A DNA stretch of 57,194 nucleotides from an uncultured Bacteroidales bacterium (lineage in GTDB: Bacteria > Bacteroidota > Bacteroidia > Bacteroidales > P3): contig OMXC01000017.1 in assembly GCA_900314925.1 (NCBI GenBank), positions 1 to 57,194 on the forward strand, in the 5' to 3' direction. Shown piece after piece: positions 42,422 through 51,122 of this stretch (its first letter is position 1; every line of letters begins with the position of its first letter). The notes beneath the pieces are model-generated. The model made no database searches, was not told the DNA's origin, and worked only from the letters and a program-made list of their open reading frames with translations. Position numbers and translations under genes: made by a program.

Positions 42422-44241
42422 AACGTATAATTTTAGGAGCCTTGGCTCTGTCTTTTCTCTTCTCCGGCGCTATGGCACAGACCGTCAGCGTGCAGGAGGC
42501 TCAGACCGTTGCGGTGAACTTCTGGAACAGACATCATCCGGCGGAAATCAGTGAGGTGAAAGCCCCGGAAGCCACGCCGGTAAGCTATGGTGAGCTAAGC
42601 CACATGTATGTGGTCAATGTCGCAGACCGTGGCTTCGTGATAGTGGCGGGCGACCGCTGCGTACAGCCCGTGCTGGGATACTCGTTCGACAGCCGTTTCC
42701 CCGAGCGGATGCATCCGGAGATAAGCTATTGGCTCGGCGGCTACGAAGGCCAGATCGCCGATGCCGTAGCGAGCGGCTATGTGCCCTCGCAGGAGGTCGC
42801 GGACATGTGGAACCAGCTGCTTACGCAGACGGCCCCCGATACACCTGTGAGTCTCGTCGTGGTGCCGGTGCTGCTCACCACCCGCTGGGATCAGGGTGCG
42901 CCCTACAACAAGTATTGCCCCTATGACTCTGTCAGTCATATCAAGACGGTGGTCGGATGCGTGGCTACGGCAATGGCCCAGATCATGCGCTACTGGAAGC
43001 ACCCCACCTGTGGCACTGGCAGCCACTCTTACGTCCCTGAACAGCGCACCGACATGCCCTTCGGTACCCTCTCGGCCGACTTTGAGCACACGACATATAT
43101 CTATGACTATATGCCGAATTCCGTTGACGAGAACTTCTCGCGTGAGAGAGAACGCAACGCTGTGGCCCTGCTGTCATACCACTGCGGTGTCTCCGTGGAT
43201 ATGATGTATGGCAGCTCGAGTGGCGCCTATTCCGAGTGCGGGTACTGGAGCAACGCATGTGCCACCAGCGCCTTCTCCGATTACTTCAAGTACAAGCCCA
43301 CCCTTGAGTTGAGGAAACGCTACAACTATTCCGACAGCGTATGGCGTAGTATGATAGACACCAACCTCGTGCATGGCCGTCCAATGTATTACTCTGGACA
43401 CGACAACTCTGGCGGACATGCCTTCGTACTCGACGGTGCCGACGCGCAGGGTCGCTACCATTTCAATTGGGGCTGGGGTGGCTATGCCGACGGCTATTTC
43501 TCCGTCTCCAACCTCGCACCCGGTGTCGGTGGTGCCGGTGGCAATTCTACGTATACCTTCAACCAGGGCCAGACCGCCATCTTTGATCTTGAGCCAATAC
43601 CCACACAGCTCGATACCGTGGATGTCTACGACACAGTATGCTACGACGCATCATCGTATACGTTCTATGAACATACATTCACACCGTCGGCTGGCGAGTA
43701 TAACCTCGTGCACCTCGACACCATATACCGCCTGCATCTGGAGGTGGCGCGTGTCAAGCTCGTGTACCTCAACGCCAATGGAGCCTCCGGCGCCACGATA
43801 ACGCAGCGCTACTGCTACCTCAACGGCTTCACGGCACCGGAATGTTCTTTCAGCCGTTCCGGCTACCGTTTCGTGGGCTGGTGCAAGGATCCTGATGGCG
43901 CTGACGAGATATACCCTGTCGGAGCCGTTATACCGATACGCCGCAGCATGTCGCTCTATGCCATCTGGGAGCCCTTGCAGGGCATCGAGCAGGTTGCCGA
44001 GGCGTCTGTAGACCTGTGGCCCAACCCGACGACCGGCGAGGTGACAGTCTCTGTCGGCGGCGCCCGCCCTGTGAGCATCGCAGTGCTCGACATGGTGGGT
44101 CGTACGGTGCTTAGCGAGACGCATGTCAATGCTGTCGGCGGCAAGGCCAAAATATCGCTTGAGAAGCTTCCTGCCGGCACTTATACCGTGCAGGTGGGCA
44201 CCGACAGCGGTATCTATAATAGGCGAATAATCAAACGATAG
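42418..44241 (+). CDS. C10 (streptopain-type) cysteine protease with InlB-like repeat and T9SS tail
   Basis: Signal peptide 1-20, then a Spi/propeptide region (about 21-140), then the C10 peptidase domain (about 145-395) with catalytic C181 (GCVATAMAQ) and H334 (SGGHAFVLDG) and 'FNWGWGGYADGYF'. Residues about 440-525 resemble a Listeria-Bacteroides (InlB B) repeat, ending 'SMSLYAIWEP'. Residues about 530-607 (VDLWPNPTTGE ... LPAGTYTVQVGT ... NRRIIKR) are a type A T9SS sorting domain. The order resembles PrtT/interpain-like enzymes. An ATGA overlap couples it to dsbD. Confidence 0.92.
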   Translation: MKRIILGALALSFLFSGAMAQTVSVQEAQTVAVNFWNRHHPAEISEVKAPEATPVSYGELSHMYVVNVADRGFVIVAGDRCVQPVLGYSFDSRFPERMHPEISYWLGGYEGQIADAVASGYVPSQEVADMWNQLLTQTAPDTPVSLVVVPVLLTTRWDQGAPYNKYCPYDSVSHIKTVVGCVATAMAQIMRYWKHPTCGTGSHSYVPEQRTDMPFGTLSADFEHTTYIYDYMPNSVDENFSRERERNAVALLSYHCGVSVDMMYGSSSGAYSECGYWSNACATSAFSDYFKYKPTLELRKRYNYSDSVWRSMIDTNLVHGRPMYYSGHDNSGGHAFVLDGADAQGRYHFNWGWGGYADGYFSVSNLAPGVGGAGGNSTYTFNQGQTAIFDLEPIPTQLDTVDVYDTVCYDASSYTFYEHTFTPSAGEYNLVHLDTIYRLHLEVARVKLVYLNANGASGATITQRYCYLNGFTAPECSFSRSGYRFVGWCKDPDGADEIYPVGAVIPIRRSMSLYAIWEPLQGIEQVAEASVDLWPNPTTGEVTVSVGGARPVSIAVLDMVGRTVLSETHVNAVGGKAKISLEKLPAGTYTVQVGTDSGIYNRRIIKR

Positions 44242-44261
44242 TAAAATAATTGTAAGAAAAA

Positions 44262-44293
44262 TTTGGCTATGTGGGGAAAAGTTCGTACCTTTG
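44262..44293 (+). promoter_or_regulatory. Promoter of tRNA-fMet
   Basis: TTTG at 44262-44265, 20 bp, TACCTTTG at 44286-44293; the tRNA begins 29 nt later. Confidence 0.85.
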
Positions 44294-44322
44294 CACCCGA
44301 TTTCAGCGATGAAATAAGAGAG

Positions 44323-44394
<72 letters not shown>

Positions 44395-44409
44395 CCTAAA
44401 GCAAAAAGG

Positions 44410-44436
44410 CAGGTTGCGTCAGCAACCTGTTTTTTT
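44410..44436 (+). terminator. Terminator of tRNA-fMet
   Basis: CAGGTTGC, loop GTCA, GCAACCTG, then seven T residues. It starts 16 nt after the tRNA. Confidence 0.9.
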
Positions 44437-44439
44437 ATT

Positions 44440-44716
44440 GTGCCCGCCGTAGGCAAGCTTGCTTGCATAAAGGTGGGCATAATAAAAAAAACAAGTCCCG
44501 CACAGCGGGCTGCTTTTTTTGCTTTAGGTAAAGCCTCCCATCAACGGATGGCGAGCTTTAGCTCGCAATCCTTCCCCCCTTGCTTTCAGGCAAGGGGTAT
44601 GCATAAAAAAAACAAGAACCGCATAGCGGTGCTCACTTTTTGCTTTAGGTAAAGCTCCTCCCTAACGGATGGCGAGCTTTAGCTCGCAATCCTTCCTCCC
44701 CAACCGAAAGCTTGCT
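44440..44716. repeat. Cluster of small palindromes with a duplicated ~105-bp unit
   Basis: Two copies of a unit (about 44477-44579 and 44601-44702, offset 124 bp) each contain an A-run and ACAAG, a 5-bp hairpin (CCCGC/GCGGG in the first, ACCGC/GCGGT in the second), a T-run, GCTTTAGGTAAAGC, AACGGATG, the palindrome GCGAGC-TTTA-GCTCGC and AATCCTTCC. Other hairpins lie between (CCCCTTGC/GCAAGGGG, GAAAG/CTTTC, GCCCGCC/GGTGGGC). No gene is present. It fills the space between tRNA-fMet and uvrB. Confidence 0.85.
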
Positions 44717-44721
44717 TTCCT

Positions 44722-46824
44722 TTATCTGGCAGTCTCCAGCAGCGACTGCATCTCCTTTATCTCGTCGCGGTATTTTGCTGCTGCCATGAAGTCGAGTTCT
44801 TTGGCGGCGGTCTGCATTTTGCGTTGCGTGGCGCTGATCTCCTTCCTCAGCTGCTCTTTGGTCATGGCCATGTAGCGGCTGTTGCCAAGCTCCGTCTGCG
44901 GCTCTTCGGCGGCTATGCCGAGGGGCTCTTCATCGTGCTCGCCATAGGGACGTACGGGCGCTCGGCGCTCGCCGTTCTCCACCCGCCGCTCTATGGCTTC
45001 GGCTTCCTCGGCGGCACGTTCTATGACGCTGGTGGTGCCCAGTATGGCTTCGGTGCTCTTCACTATCTGTTTTGGCACGATGCCGTGCTCCATGTTATAC
45101 TTTATCTGCTTGTCGCGATGGCGGTTGGTGATGTCTATGGCACGCTGCATGGAGCCCGTGATGGTGTCGCCGTAGAGGATGGCCTTGCTGTGCACGTTGC
45201 GTGCCGCGCGCCCTATGGTCTGTATCAACGCGCGGTCGCTGCGCAGAAAGCCCTCTTTGTCGGCATCGAGGATGGCGACGAGGCTCACCTCCGGCAGGTC
45301 CAGACCTTCGCGCAGCAGGTTGACGCCCACCAGCACGTCGAAGACCCCCATGCGCAGGTCGCGCATTATCTCCACGCGTTCCAGCGTGTCGACGTCGCTG
45401 TGTATGTATTTGCTCTTGATGCCGAGGTTGGTGAGGTATGATGTCAGCTCCTCGGCCATGCGCTTGGTGAGCGTGGTGACAAGCACGCGCTCCCCCTTGT
45501 CGACGGTGTCTTCTATCTCGTCCAGCAGGTCGTCGACCTGGCTCACGGCTGGCCTCACCTCCACCACGGGGTCCAGCAGGCCCGTGGGGCGTATCACCTG
45601 CTCCACCACGACACCCTCGGCCTCGCTCAGCTCGTAGTCCGCTGGCGTGGCGCTGATGTATATCGTCTGCCCCGTGAGCTTGTAGAACTCTTCGTAAGTC
45701 AGTGGCCTGTTGTCCAACGCCGACGGCAGGCGGAAGCCGTATTCCACCAGCGAGGTCTTGCGGCTGCGGTCGCCGCCGTACATGGCGCCTATCTGCGGCA
45801 CCGTGACGTGGCTCTCGTCCACCACCAGCAGGAAGTCGTCTGGGAAGTAGTCTATCAGGCAGAAGGGGCGGCTGCCTGGCTGGCGGCCGTCGAAGTAGCG
45901 GCTGTAATTCTCGATGCCGGAGCAGTAGCCCAGCTCCTGTATCATCTCCACGTCATAGTTCACCCTCTCCTCGAGGCGTTTGGCCTCCAGGTGCTTGCCT
46001 ATGCTGTTGAGGTAGTCGCGCCGCTCGTACATGTCGTGCTGTATCTGCAGCAGCGCCTCTCCCATGTGCTCTTTGTTGGTGAGGAAGTTGCTGGCGGGGT
46101 ATATCACCACCTCGTCGAAACGCTCCATCCGCTGTCCGCTGATGGGGTCGAAGCTCTCGAGACTCTCTATCTCGTCGTCCCAGAAGCTGACGCGGTAACA
46201 GAAGTCGGCGAAGGAGGGAAAGATGTCCACCGTGTCGCCCTTCACGCGGAAGCGCCCGTTGGTGAACTCAATCTCGTTCCTCACATACTGTCCTTCGAGG
46301 AGCTGCATGAGCAGCGTGTCGCGCTGCAGCCGGTCGCCGACGCGCAGCGTCACCGTGCCGCGCTTGAACTCCTCGGGGTTGCCGATGCCATAGATGCAGC
46401 TCACGCTGGAGACGACGATCACGTCCCTGCGGCCGCTGAGCAGCGCCGAGCTGGCGCGCAGACGCAGCTTGTCGAGCTCGTCGTTGATGGCCAGGTCTTT
46501 CTCAATGTATGTGTTGGTGGCCGGGATGTAGGCTTCCGGCTGGTAGTAGTCGTAGTAGCTCACGAAGTACTCCACCGCGTTGTCGGGGAAGAACTGGCGG
46601 AACTCGCCGTAGAGCTGTGCCGCCAGCGTCTTGTTGTGGCTCAGCACAAGGGTGGGGCGCCCCAGCTCCTTGATGACGTTGGCCACGGTGAAGGTCTTGC
46701 CGCTACCCGTGACGCCTTGCAGCACCTGCGCCCGCTGTCCGGCGCGCACGCCCTCCACCAGCTGCCTGATGGCCTCCGGCTGGTCGCCCATGGGTGCAAA
46801 CTCTGATTTCAGCTTAAACTCCAC
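44722..46824 (-). CDS. uvrB: Excinuclease ABC subunit UvrB
   Basis: The damage-verifying helicase-like subunit of nucleotide excision repair. Walker A '[10 protein letters not shown]' (about 38-47), the beta-hairpin region '[21 protein letters not shown]', 'DESHVTVPQ', the helicase motifs '[14 protein letters not shown]' and 'QTIGRAARN', and a C-terminal UVR domain (about 660-698) are all present. Length is 700 residues. No promoter of the usual form is clear upstream, where 46825-47138 is repeat DNA. Confidence 0.97.
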   Translation of the reverse strand: MEFKLKSEFAPMGDQPEAIRQLVEGVRAGQRAQVLQGVTGSGKTFTVANVIKELGRPTLVLSHNKTLAAQLYGEFRQFFPDNAVEYFVSYYDYYQPEAYIPATNTYIEKDLAINDELDKLRLRASSALLSGRRDVIVVSSVSCIYGIGNPEEFKRGTVTLRVGDRLQRDTLLMQLLEGQYVRNEIEFTNGRFRVKGDTVDIFPSFADFCYRVSFWDDEIESLESFDPISGQRMERFDEVVIYPASNFLTNKEHMGEALLQIQHDMYERRDYLNSIGKHLEAKRLEERVNYDVEMIQELGYCSGIENYSRYFDGRQPGSRPFCLIDYFPDDFLLVVDESHVTVPQIGAMYGGDRSRKTSLVEYGFRLPSALDNRPLTYEEFYKLTGQTIYISATPADYELSEAEGVVVEQVIRPTGLLDPVVEVRPAVSQVDDLLDEIEDTVDKGERVLVTTLTKRMAEELTSYLTNLGIKSKYIHSDVDTLERVEIMRDLRMGVFDVLVGVNLLREGLDLPEVSLVAILDADKEGFLRSDRALIQTIGRAARNVHSKAILYGDTITGSMQRAIDITNRHRDKQIKYNMEHGIVPKQIVKSTEAILGTTSVIERAAEEAEAIERRVENGERRAPVRPYGEHDEEPLGIAAEEPQTELGNSRYMAMTKEQLRKEISATQRKMQTAAKELDFMAAAKYRDEIKEMQSLLETAR

Positions 46825-46844
46825 AATCCTTTAATCTATAACCA

Positions 46845-47127
46845 ATAAACCTTGAACTTTAAACTTTGAACTTTGAACTTTATGCCGTAGGCTGCGAACA
46901 CCGCTGAATAAATTAAATGAAGTGAGTCAACTTTAAACTTTGAACTTTGAACTTTGAACTTTATGCCGTAGGCTGCGAACACCGCTGAATAAATTAAATG
47001 AAGTGAGTCAACTTTGAACTTTGAACTTTGAACTTTAAACTTTGAACTTTGAACTAGTCACTATCCACTGTCCACTAACCACTAACTCATAACTCATAAC
47101 TCATAACTCATAACTCATAACTCTCAA
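46845..47127. repeat. Heptamer tracts plus an 81-bp tandem duplication
   Basis: TTGAACT/TTTAAAC heptamers surround two copies of an 81-bp unit containing GCCGTAGGCTGCGAACACC and GCTGAATAAAT (copies at about 46881 and 46962). CACTATC/CACTGTC/CACTAAC heptamers then pass in phase into TCATAAC heptamers. The whole 314-bp gap between uvrB and the sulfatase gene has no other content. Confidence 0.88.
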
Positions 47128-47138
47128 CTGACCCCCTC

Positions 47139-49079
47139 TCACCTGCACTCCGTTGTGTGGTCGAGCAGCATCTGCTGGCTCTTCTGCGTCATGCCGAAGG
47201 CGTAGCGGCGCATGGCCGCGGCGCTGTCGGGCAGCTGGCCTATGATGTCCTCCTGCGAGCCCAGGCGGTAGAGGCTCTCGCGCTCCTCCTTCACACGCCA
47301 CAGGTAGAACAGTCCGCCGGGGCTCACCACGCCGATCTTGTCGTCGGCGCTGAAGTAGGCGTAGGGGCGGCGGTAGCGCTGCAGGTCGATGCCCAGCGTG
47401 TGGTTCGCCGGCTGCTCAGCCATCATGCCCTGCACCGTGGCGGCGATGTCGAGCTGCAGCACGGGCCAGTCAATGCGCTCGGGGGCTATGCGTCCGGGGG
47501 CGTAGAAGAGCAGCGGCACGTGGTTGTAAGGCAGCGACATGTCGTAGAGACAGGGGCGCGCGGCTCCGTGGTCGGCCACGAAGACGAACAGCGTGTTCTC
47601 GAACCACGGCTCCTTGGCGGCGAGGTTCATGAAGTGGCCGATGCTCCAGTCGGCATACTCCACTATGGCGCTGTCCATGTCGGCGTGCTTGGCCTCGAAG
47701 GGTATGCCGCCGGGTATGACGTAGGGGCTGTGGTCGCTGCAGGTCATCACGGTGGTGAAGAAAGGCTCGCCGTCGGCGTAGGCCTTGTTGCAGTGCTCCA
47801 GCGCATATTCAAAGAGCGTGTGGTCTGGAATGCCCCATGTGCCTACCACCTTGTCGGGGTCGTACTCGCTTTGTCCGTACACTTCGGTGTAGCCGTTGTT
47901 GTAGAGGAAACCGCGCATGTTGTCGAAGTCGGCGTCGTGCGGCATGAAGTAGGCCGTCTGGTAGCCCATGCCCTGGAGGGTCTGCGGCAGTCCGCACATG
48001 CGGAATATCGTGGCCTGCTTCATGGCATGGCGCGCCAGGATGGCGGGGTGGCCGTAGAGCGACGAGTAGATGCCGTTGTAGGTGTGCATGCCCGCCGACC
48101 AGGCGTTGGTGTAGAGGCGTCCGCCAGCCATCAGGCTGTCGAGGTGGCGCGTCAGCGTCACGCCGCTGGCCGAGAGGCAGGTCTTCTCGGTGGTCATGCT
48201 CTCCATTATCACAAGTATCACGTTGGTGCCCTCGGGCATCACCACGGCGCTCTGCGCCAGCAGGCTGTCGACAGGCAGCGCCAGCTGCTCGCCATAAACC
48301 TTCTCGGCTTCCTCCACGGGCACCAGCTCCACGGGCTGGTTGCGGCTCTTGCTCAGCTCCTCGACGCTCTTCATGAAGGTGAAGGCCGGGTTGAGGCCTA
48401 TCTGGTTGAGGAACGGCACGTCGCAGAACGACGCCGACCCCACACGCAGCGGGCTCTTGCGCGTCAGGCGGCCACGCATGCCGGTGAAGACGAGGAAGAT
48501 GAGCAGCAGCGCCAGCGGTATCGACACATACAGCGGCAGGAACTGCATCGGCGTGTCGTCGCCCTTCTTGCCGCCCAGCGTGCGGCGGAACGCAGCCCCC
48601 GTGGCAAACCACCACGACACCGCCACGCCGACGAAGGCCAGCAGCGCCAGCACATACTCCCATTCGCCCAGTATCATGCTCACCACCATGTCGGGCGTGT
48701 CGCCCCAGGTGAGCGACACCACGTCGAGGCGCGAGTAGAAGTAGCAGAAATACGGAATGTCGGCCGCGCAGGCGAAGAAGGCTGCCGTGTAGCACACGTT
48801 GATGAAGTAGTGCGGCACCCTGTAGTAGGCGCGGGCGCGTATGTGCGCAAACTCGCCGATGAGCATCATCAGCGCCGGCAGGGCCAGTATGTAGCAACTC
48901 GCCAGCGTGTCGAAACGCCATCCCGTGTAGAGGGCATAGCCGAAGAGTCCCTTCAGGTCTACGGGCTCCGTGGTGCCCGACAGGAACACCCACGACTCGA
49001 CGAGGCGGAAGACGGTGAAATAAGCAATGCCTAACAAGTAGACAATCAGTAGATAGCTGAAACGTGAGTATTTTTTCAT
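47139..49079 (-). CDS. LTA-synthase-family sulfatase (alkaline-phosphatase superfamily)
   Basis: Five N-terminal transmembrane helices (about residues 8-215) and a periplasmic sulfatase-like domain (about 270-600). Metal-site motifs are 'VILVIMESMTTEKT' (nucleophile Thr probably in the MESMTTE segment), 'DADFDNM', 'MTCSDHSPY' and 'VFVADHG'. Relatives transfer phosphoglycerol or phosphoethanolamine to envelope glycolipids. I start at the ATG at 49079 (MKKYSRF), 646 residues; the frame is open to 49133, but that region includes the promoter. The -7 box ends only 6 nt before this ATG, so the mRNA may be leaderless. Confidence 0.9.
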   Translation of the reverse strand: MKKYSRFSYLLIVYLLGIAYFTVFRLVESWVFLSGTTEPVDLKGLFGYALYTGWRFDTLASCYILALPALMMLIGEFAHIRARAYYRVPHYFINVCYTAAFFACAADIPYFCYFYSRLDVVSLTWGDTPDMVVSMILGEWEYVLALLAFVGVAVSWWFATGAAFRRTLGGKKGDDTPMQFLPLYVSIPLALLLIFLVFTGMRGRLTRKSPLRVGSASFCDVPFLNQIGLNPAFTFMKSVEELSKSRNQPVELVPVEEAEKVYGEQLALPVDSLLAQSAVVMPEGTNVILVIMESMTTEKTCLSASGVTLTRHLDSLMAGGRLYTNAWSAGMHTYNGIYSSLYGHPAILARHAMKQATIFRMCGLPQTLQGMGYQTAYFMPHDADFDNMRGFLYNNGYTEVYGQSEYDPDKVVGTWGIPDHTLFEYALEHCNKAYADGEPFFTTVMTCSDHSPYVIPGGIPFEAKHADMDSAIVEYADWSIGHFMNLAAKEPWFENTLFVFVADHGAARPCLYDMSLPYNHVPLLFYAPGRIAPERIDWPVLQLDIAATVQGMMAEQPANHTLGIDLQRYRRPYAYFSADDKIGVVSPGGLFYLWRVKEERESLYRLGSQEDIIGQLPDSAAAMRRYAFGMTQKSQQMLLDHTTECR

Positions 49080-49085
49080 AATCTG

Positions 49086-49093
49086 CAAAGGTA
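49086..49093 (-). promoter_or_regulatory. -7 element of the LTA-synthase-like gene
   Basis: TACCTTTG on the minus strand, with 6 nt between it and the chosen ATG. The spacing implies a leaderless or nearly leaderless transcript. Confidence 0.65.
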
Positions 49094-49203
49094 CGAAAAA
49101 AAGATAATGTACAAAAATAAAATACAACGCCACGCCCGTCGGGGCAGCGATGCCGCCAACGGACTCCGTGGCCGTTGGTTCCGTCAGCTCGTCCCGCTAC
49201 CGC

Positions 49204-49328
49204 CCCTCCTCGCCCTTCCTACGGCTTTTCTACGGCTTTTCTATGGCTTTTCAATGGCCGTAAGTCGCTGCAAGTCAGTATGCCGGCCGAGGAGGGGCCG
49301 AGGAGGGTCCGAAGGGGGGCCGTAGGGG
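49204..49328. repeat. 11-bp-unit palindromic element, copy 5
   Basis: Left units begin at 49204, 49215, 49226, 49237 and 49248 (CTTCCTACGGC, TTTTCTACGGC, TTTTCTATGGC, TTTTCAATGGC among them). Right units begin at 49285, 49296, 49307 and 49318 (GGCCGAGGAGG twice, GTCCGAAGGGG, GGCCGTAGGGG). A 26-bp centre is not repeated. It lies between two divergent promoters. The flanks (49140-49203 and 49329-49390) have no other feature. Confidence 0.9.
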
Positions 49329-49393
49329 CTCTATTTACACCGCTGTCAATCAGTGCGTTGCGATGTTGCTTTTTTCGGTCTGTTTTTATTTCG

Positions 49394-49401
49394 TATCTTT
49401 G
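49394..49401 (+). promoter_or_regulatory. -7 element of the FAD oxidoreductase gene
   Basis: TATCTTTG, 59 nt before the ATG at 49461. A nine-codon open frame (ATG at 49411) lies in the leader and may be chance. Confidence 0.7.
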
Positions 49402-49460
49402 CTGCGTGAAATGAAGGTGGCGGCTGTCGCAAGTGGTTGACCGTCAATGATAACGATGCT

Positions 49461-51122
49461 ATGGAGCCAAGACGCATAGAGTTAGACCTCACACCGGAGG
49501 AGTGCATGGTGCCCGCCAAGCTGCGCGGCGCCGTGGCACGCCATTTGCACCAGTCCGAGGAGCGGCTGGGCGCGGTGCGTCTGGTGCGCCGCACCCTCGA
49601 CTGCCGCCGCCGCAACGTCATCTATCATGCCACAGTGGAGATTGGAAGTCATAACGAAATCGACGACAATGGAATTGTCTTGAACTCCTTGAACTTCTTG
49701 AACTCCTTGAACTCCCATAAAACAATCCTCATTGTCGGCGCCGGCCCCGCAGGCCTCTTCGCAGCACTGCGCTGCCTGCAGCTGGGCATGAAACCCGTCA
49801 TCGTGGAACGCGGCAAGCCCGTGGAGGAGCGCAAATACGACATCGCACGGCTGGCGCGCGAGAAGGTCGTCAACCCCGACAGCAACTGGTGCTTCGGCGA
49901 AGGCGGCGCGGGCACCTACAGCGACGGCAAGCTCTACACGCGCTCTACTAAGCGCGGCGACGTGTCGGCAGTGCTGCGCACCTTCGTGGAGCATGGCGCC
50001 GACCCCGACATACTCCTTGAGGCTCACGCACATATAGGCACCGACCGCCTCAGCGGCATCATCGCCAACATGCGCCGCACGATAGTGGATGCCGGTGGGG
50101 AATACCACTTCAACACACGTGTCACCGACCTCGTTGTCAAGGATGGTCGTGTATATGGCGTCATTACAGAAGATGGAGAAATATTTGGTGACGCCGTGAT
50201 TCTTGCTACAGGCCATTCGGCACGCGATATATACTATATGTTCCAGCGGCACGGCTGGCTGCTCGAAGCCAAGCCCTTCGCCCTCGGCGTGCGCGTGGAG
50301 CACCCGCAGGAGCTCATCAACGAGATTCAGTATCACGGCAAGGACTATTCCCGTTATCTGCCGCCGGCTGCCTATAGTCTTACAACGCAAGTCTGCGGAC
50401 ATGGGGTGTTCAGCTTCTGCATGTGCCCGGGCGGCGTCATAGTGCCCGCCGCCACAGCCGACGGACAGCAGGTGGTCAACGGCATGAGCAACTCGCGCCG
50501 CAACTCGCCGTTTGCCAACAGCGGCATCGCCGTCACTGTTGACTTGAAGGATGTTGCCACTGCCCACTCAACCTTGAACCTTGAACCTGAAACCTTGAAC
50601 CAATTCCTGACCACTAACCACTATCCACTGTCCACTAACCACTCTCCCTTGAACCTTGAACCTGAAACCTGGAACCAATCACTGTCCACTCTCGCATTTC
50701 AGATGCAGGTGGAGCAGATCATGTTCCACGCCGGCGGCGACGCCATCAACGCACCGTCGCAGCGGCTGGTGGACTTTCTGCGCCGCAAGGCGTCGTCGAC
50801 ACTCGGCAAGACGGGTTACATGGGCGACGTGGTCAGCGCGCCGCTGCACGAGCTGCTGCCGCCGTTTGTCGTCGACAGTCTGATACAGGGGTTCCGCGAT
50901 TTCGACCGCAAGATGCACGGCTTCATCACCGAAGACGCCACGCTGCTGGCTGTGGAGAGCCGCACCTCGTCGCCGGTGCGCATACCCCGCGACAAAGAAA
51001 CCCTGCAGCATCCACAGCTGCAGGGCCTGTATCCTTGCGGCGAAGGCGCCGGCTACGCCGGCGGCATCGTCTCCTCCGCCCTCGACGGCATCCGCTGCGT
51101 CGAGGCTATCCCTCAAAAGTGA
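49461..51122 (+). CDS. FAD-dependent oxidoreductase with two repeat-derived insertions
   Basis: A flavoprotein of the 'NAD(P)/FAD-dependent, uncharacterised' BaiN/YtfP-like group. An N-terminal ferredoxin-like region (about 1-70) precedes the dinucleotide fold 'ILIVGAGPAGLFAALRC' (about 90-106) and 'VERGKPVEERK'; 'GEGGAGTYSDGKLYTR' and the C-terminal 'GEGAGYAGGIVSSALDG' are strong family motifs. Two stretches do not belong to the family: a 9-bp repeat encoding L-N-S/F triplets (DNA 49680-49715) and a 7-bp-period block (50564-50696) encoding LNLEPET-type repeats between 'GIAVTV' and 'FQMQVEQ'. Both keep the frame. The start is ATG at 49461; a TTG at 49437 is less likely. Confidence 0.88.
   Translation: MEPRRIELDLTPEECMVPAKLRGAVARHLHQSEERLGAVRLVRRTLDCRRRNVIYHATVEIGSHNEIDDNGIVLNSLNFLNSLNSHKTILIVGAGPAGLFAALRCLQLGMKPVIVERGKPVEERKYDIARLAREKVVNPDSNWCFGEGGAGTYSDGKLYTRSTKRGDVSAVLRTFVEHGADPDILLEAHAHIGTDRLSGIIANMRRTIVDAGGEYHFNTRVTDLVVKDGRVYGVITEDGEIFGDAVILATGHSARDIYYMFQRHGWLLEAKPFALGVRVEHPQELINEIQYHGKDYSRYLPPAAYSLTTQVCGHGVFSFCMCPGGVIVPAATADGQQVVNGMSNSRRNSPFANSGIAVTVDLKDVATAHSTLNLEPETLNQFLTTNHYPLSTNHSPLNLEPETWNQSLSTLAFQMQVEQIMFHAGGDAINAPSQRLVDFLRRKASSTLGKTGYMGDVVSAPLHELLPPFVVDSLIQGFRDFDRKMHGFITEDATLLAVESRTSSPVRIPRDKETLQHPQLQGLYPCGEGAGYAGGIVSSALDGIRCVEAIPQK
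49680..49715 (+). repeat. 9-bp repeat inside the FAD oxidoreductase gene
   Basis: Four units of TTGAACTCC/TTGAACTTC, 9 bp each, encode Leu-Asn-Ser or Leu-Asn-Phe. They sit between the N-terminal region and the FAD-binding fold. Confidence 0.88.
50564..50696 (+). repeat. 7-bp-period block inside the FAD oxidoreductase gene
   Basis: Heptamers ACCTTGA, ACCTGAA, ACTAACC, ACTATCC, ACTGTCC in phase. A 75-bp (25-codon) direct repeat produces LNLEPETLNQ and LNLEPETWNQ, and TTNHYPL/STNHSPL repeat with a 7-residue period. The block is identical in kind to intergenic tracts at 52190-52250. Confidence 0.92.
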
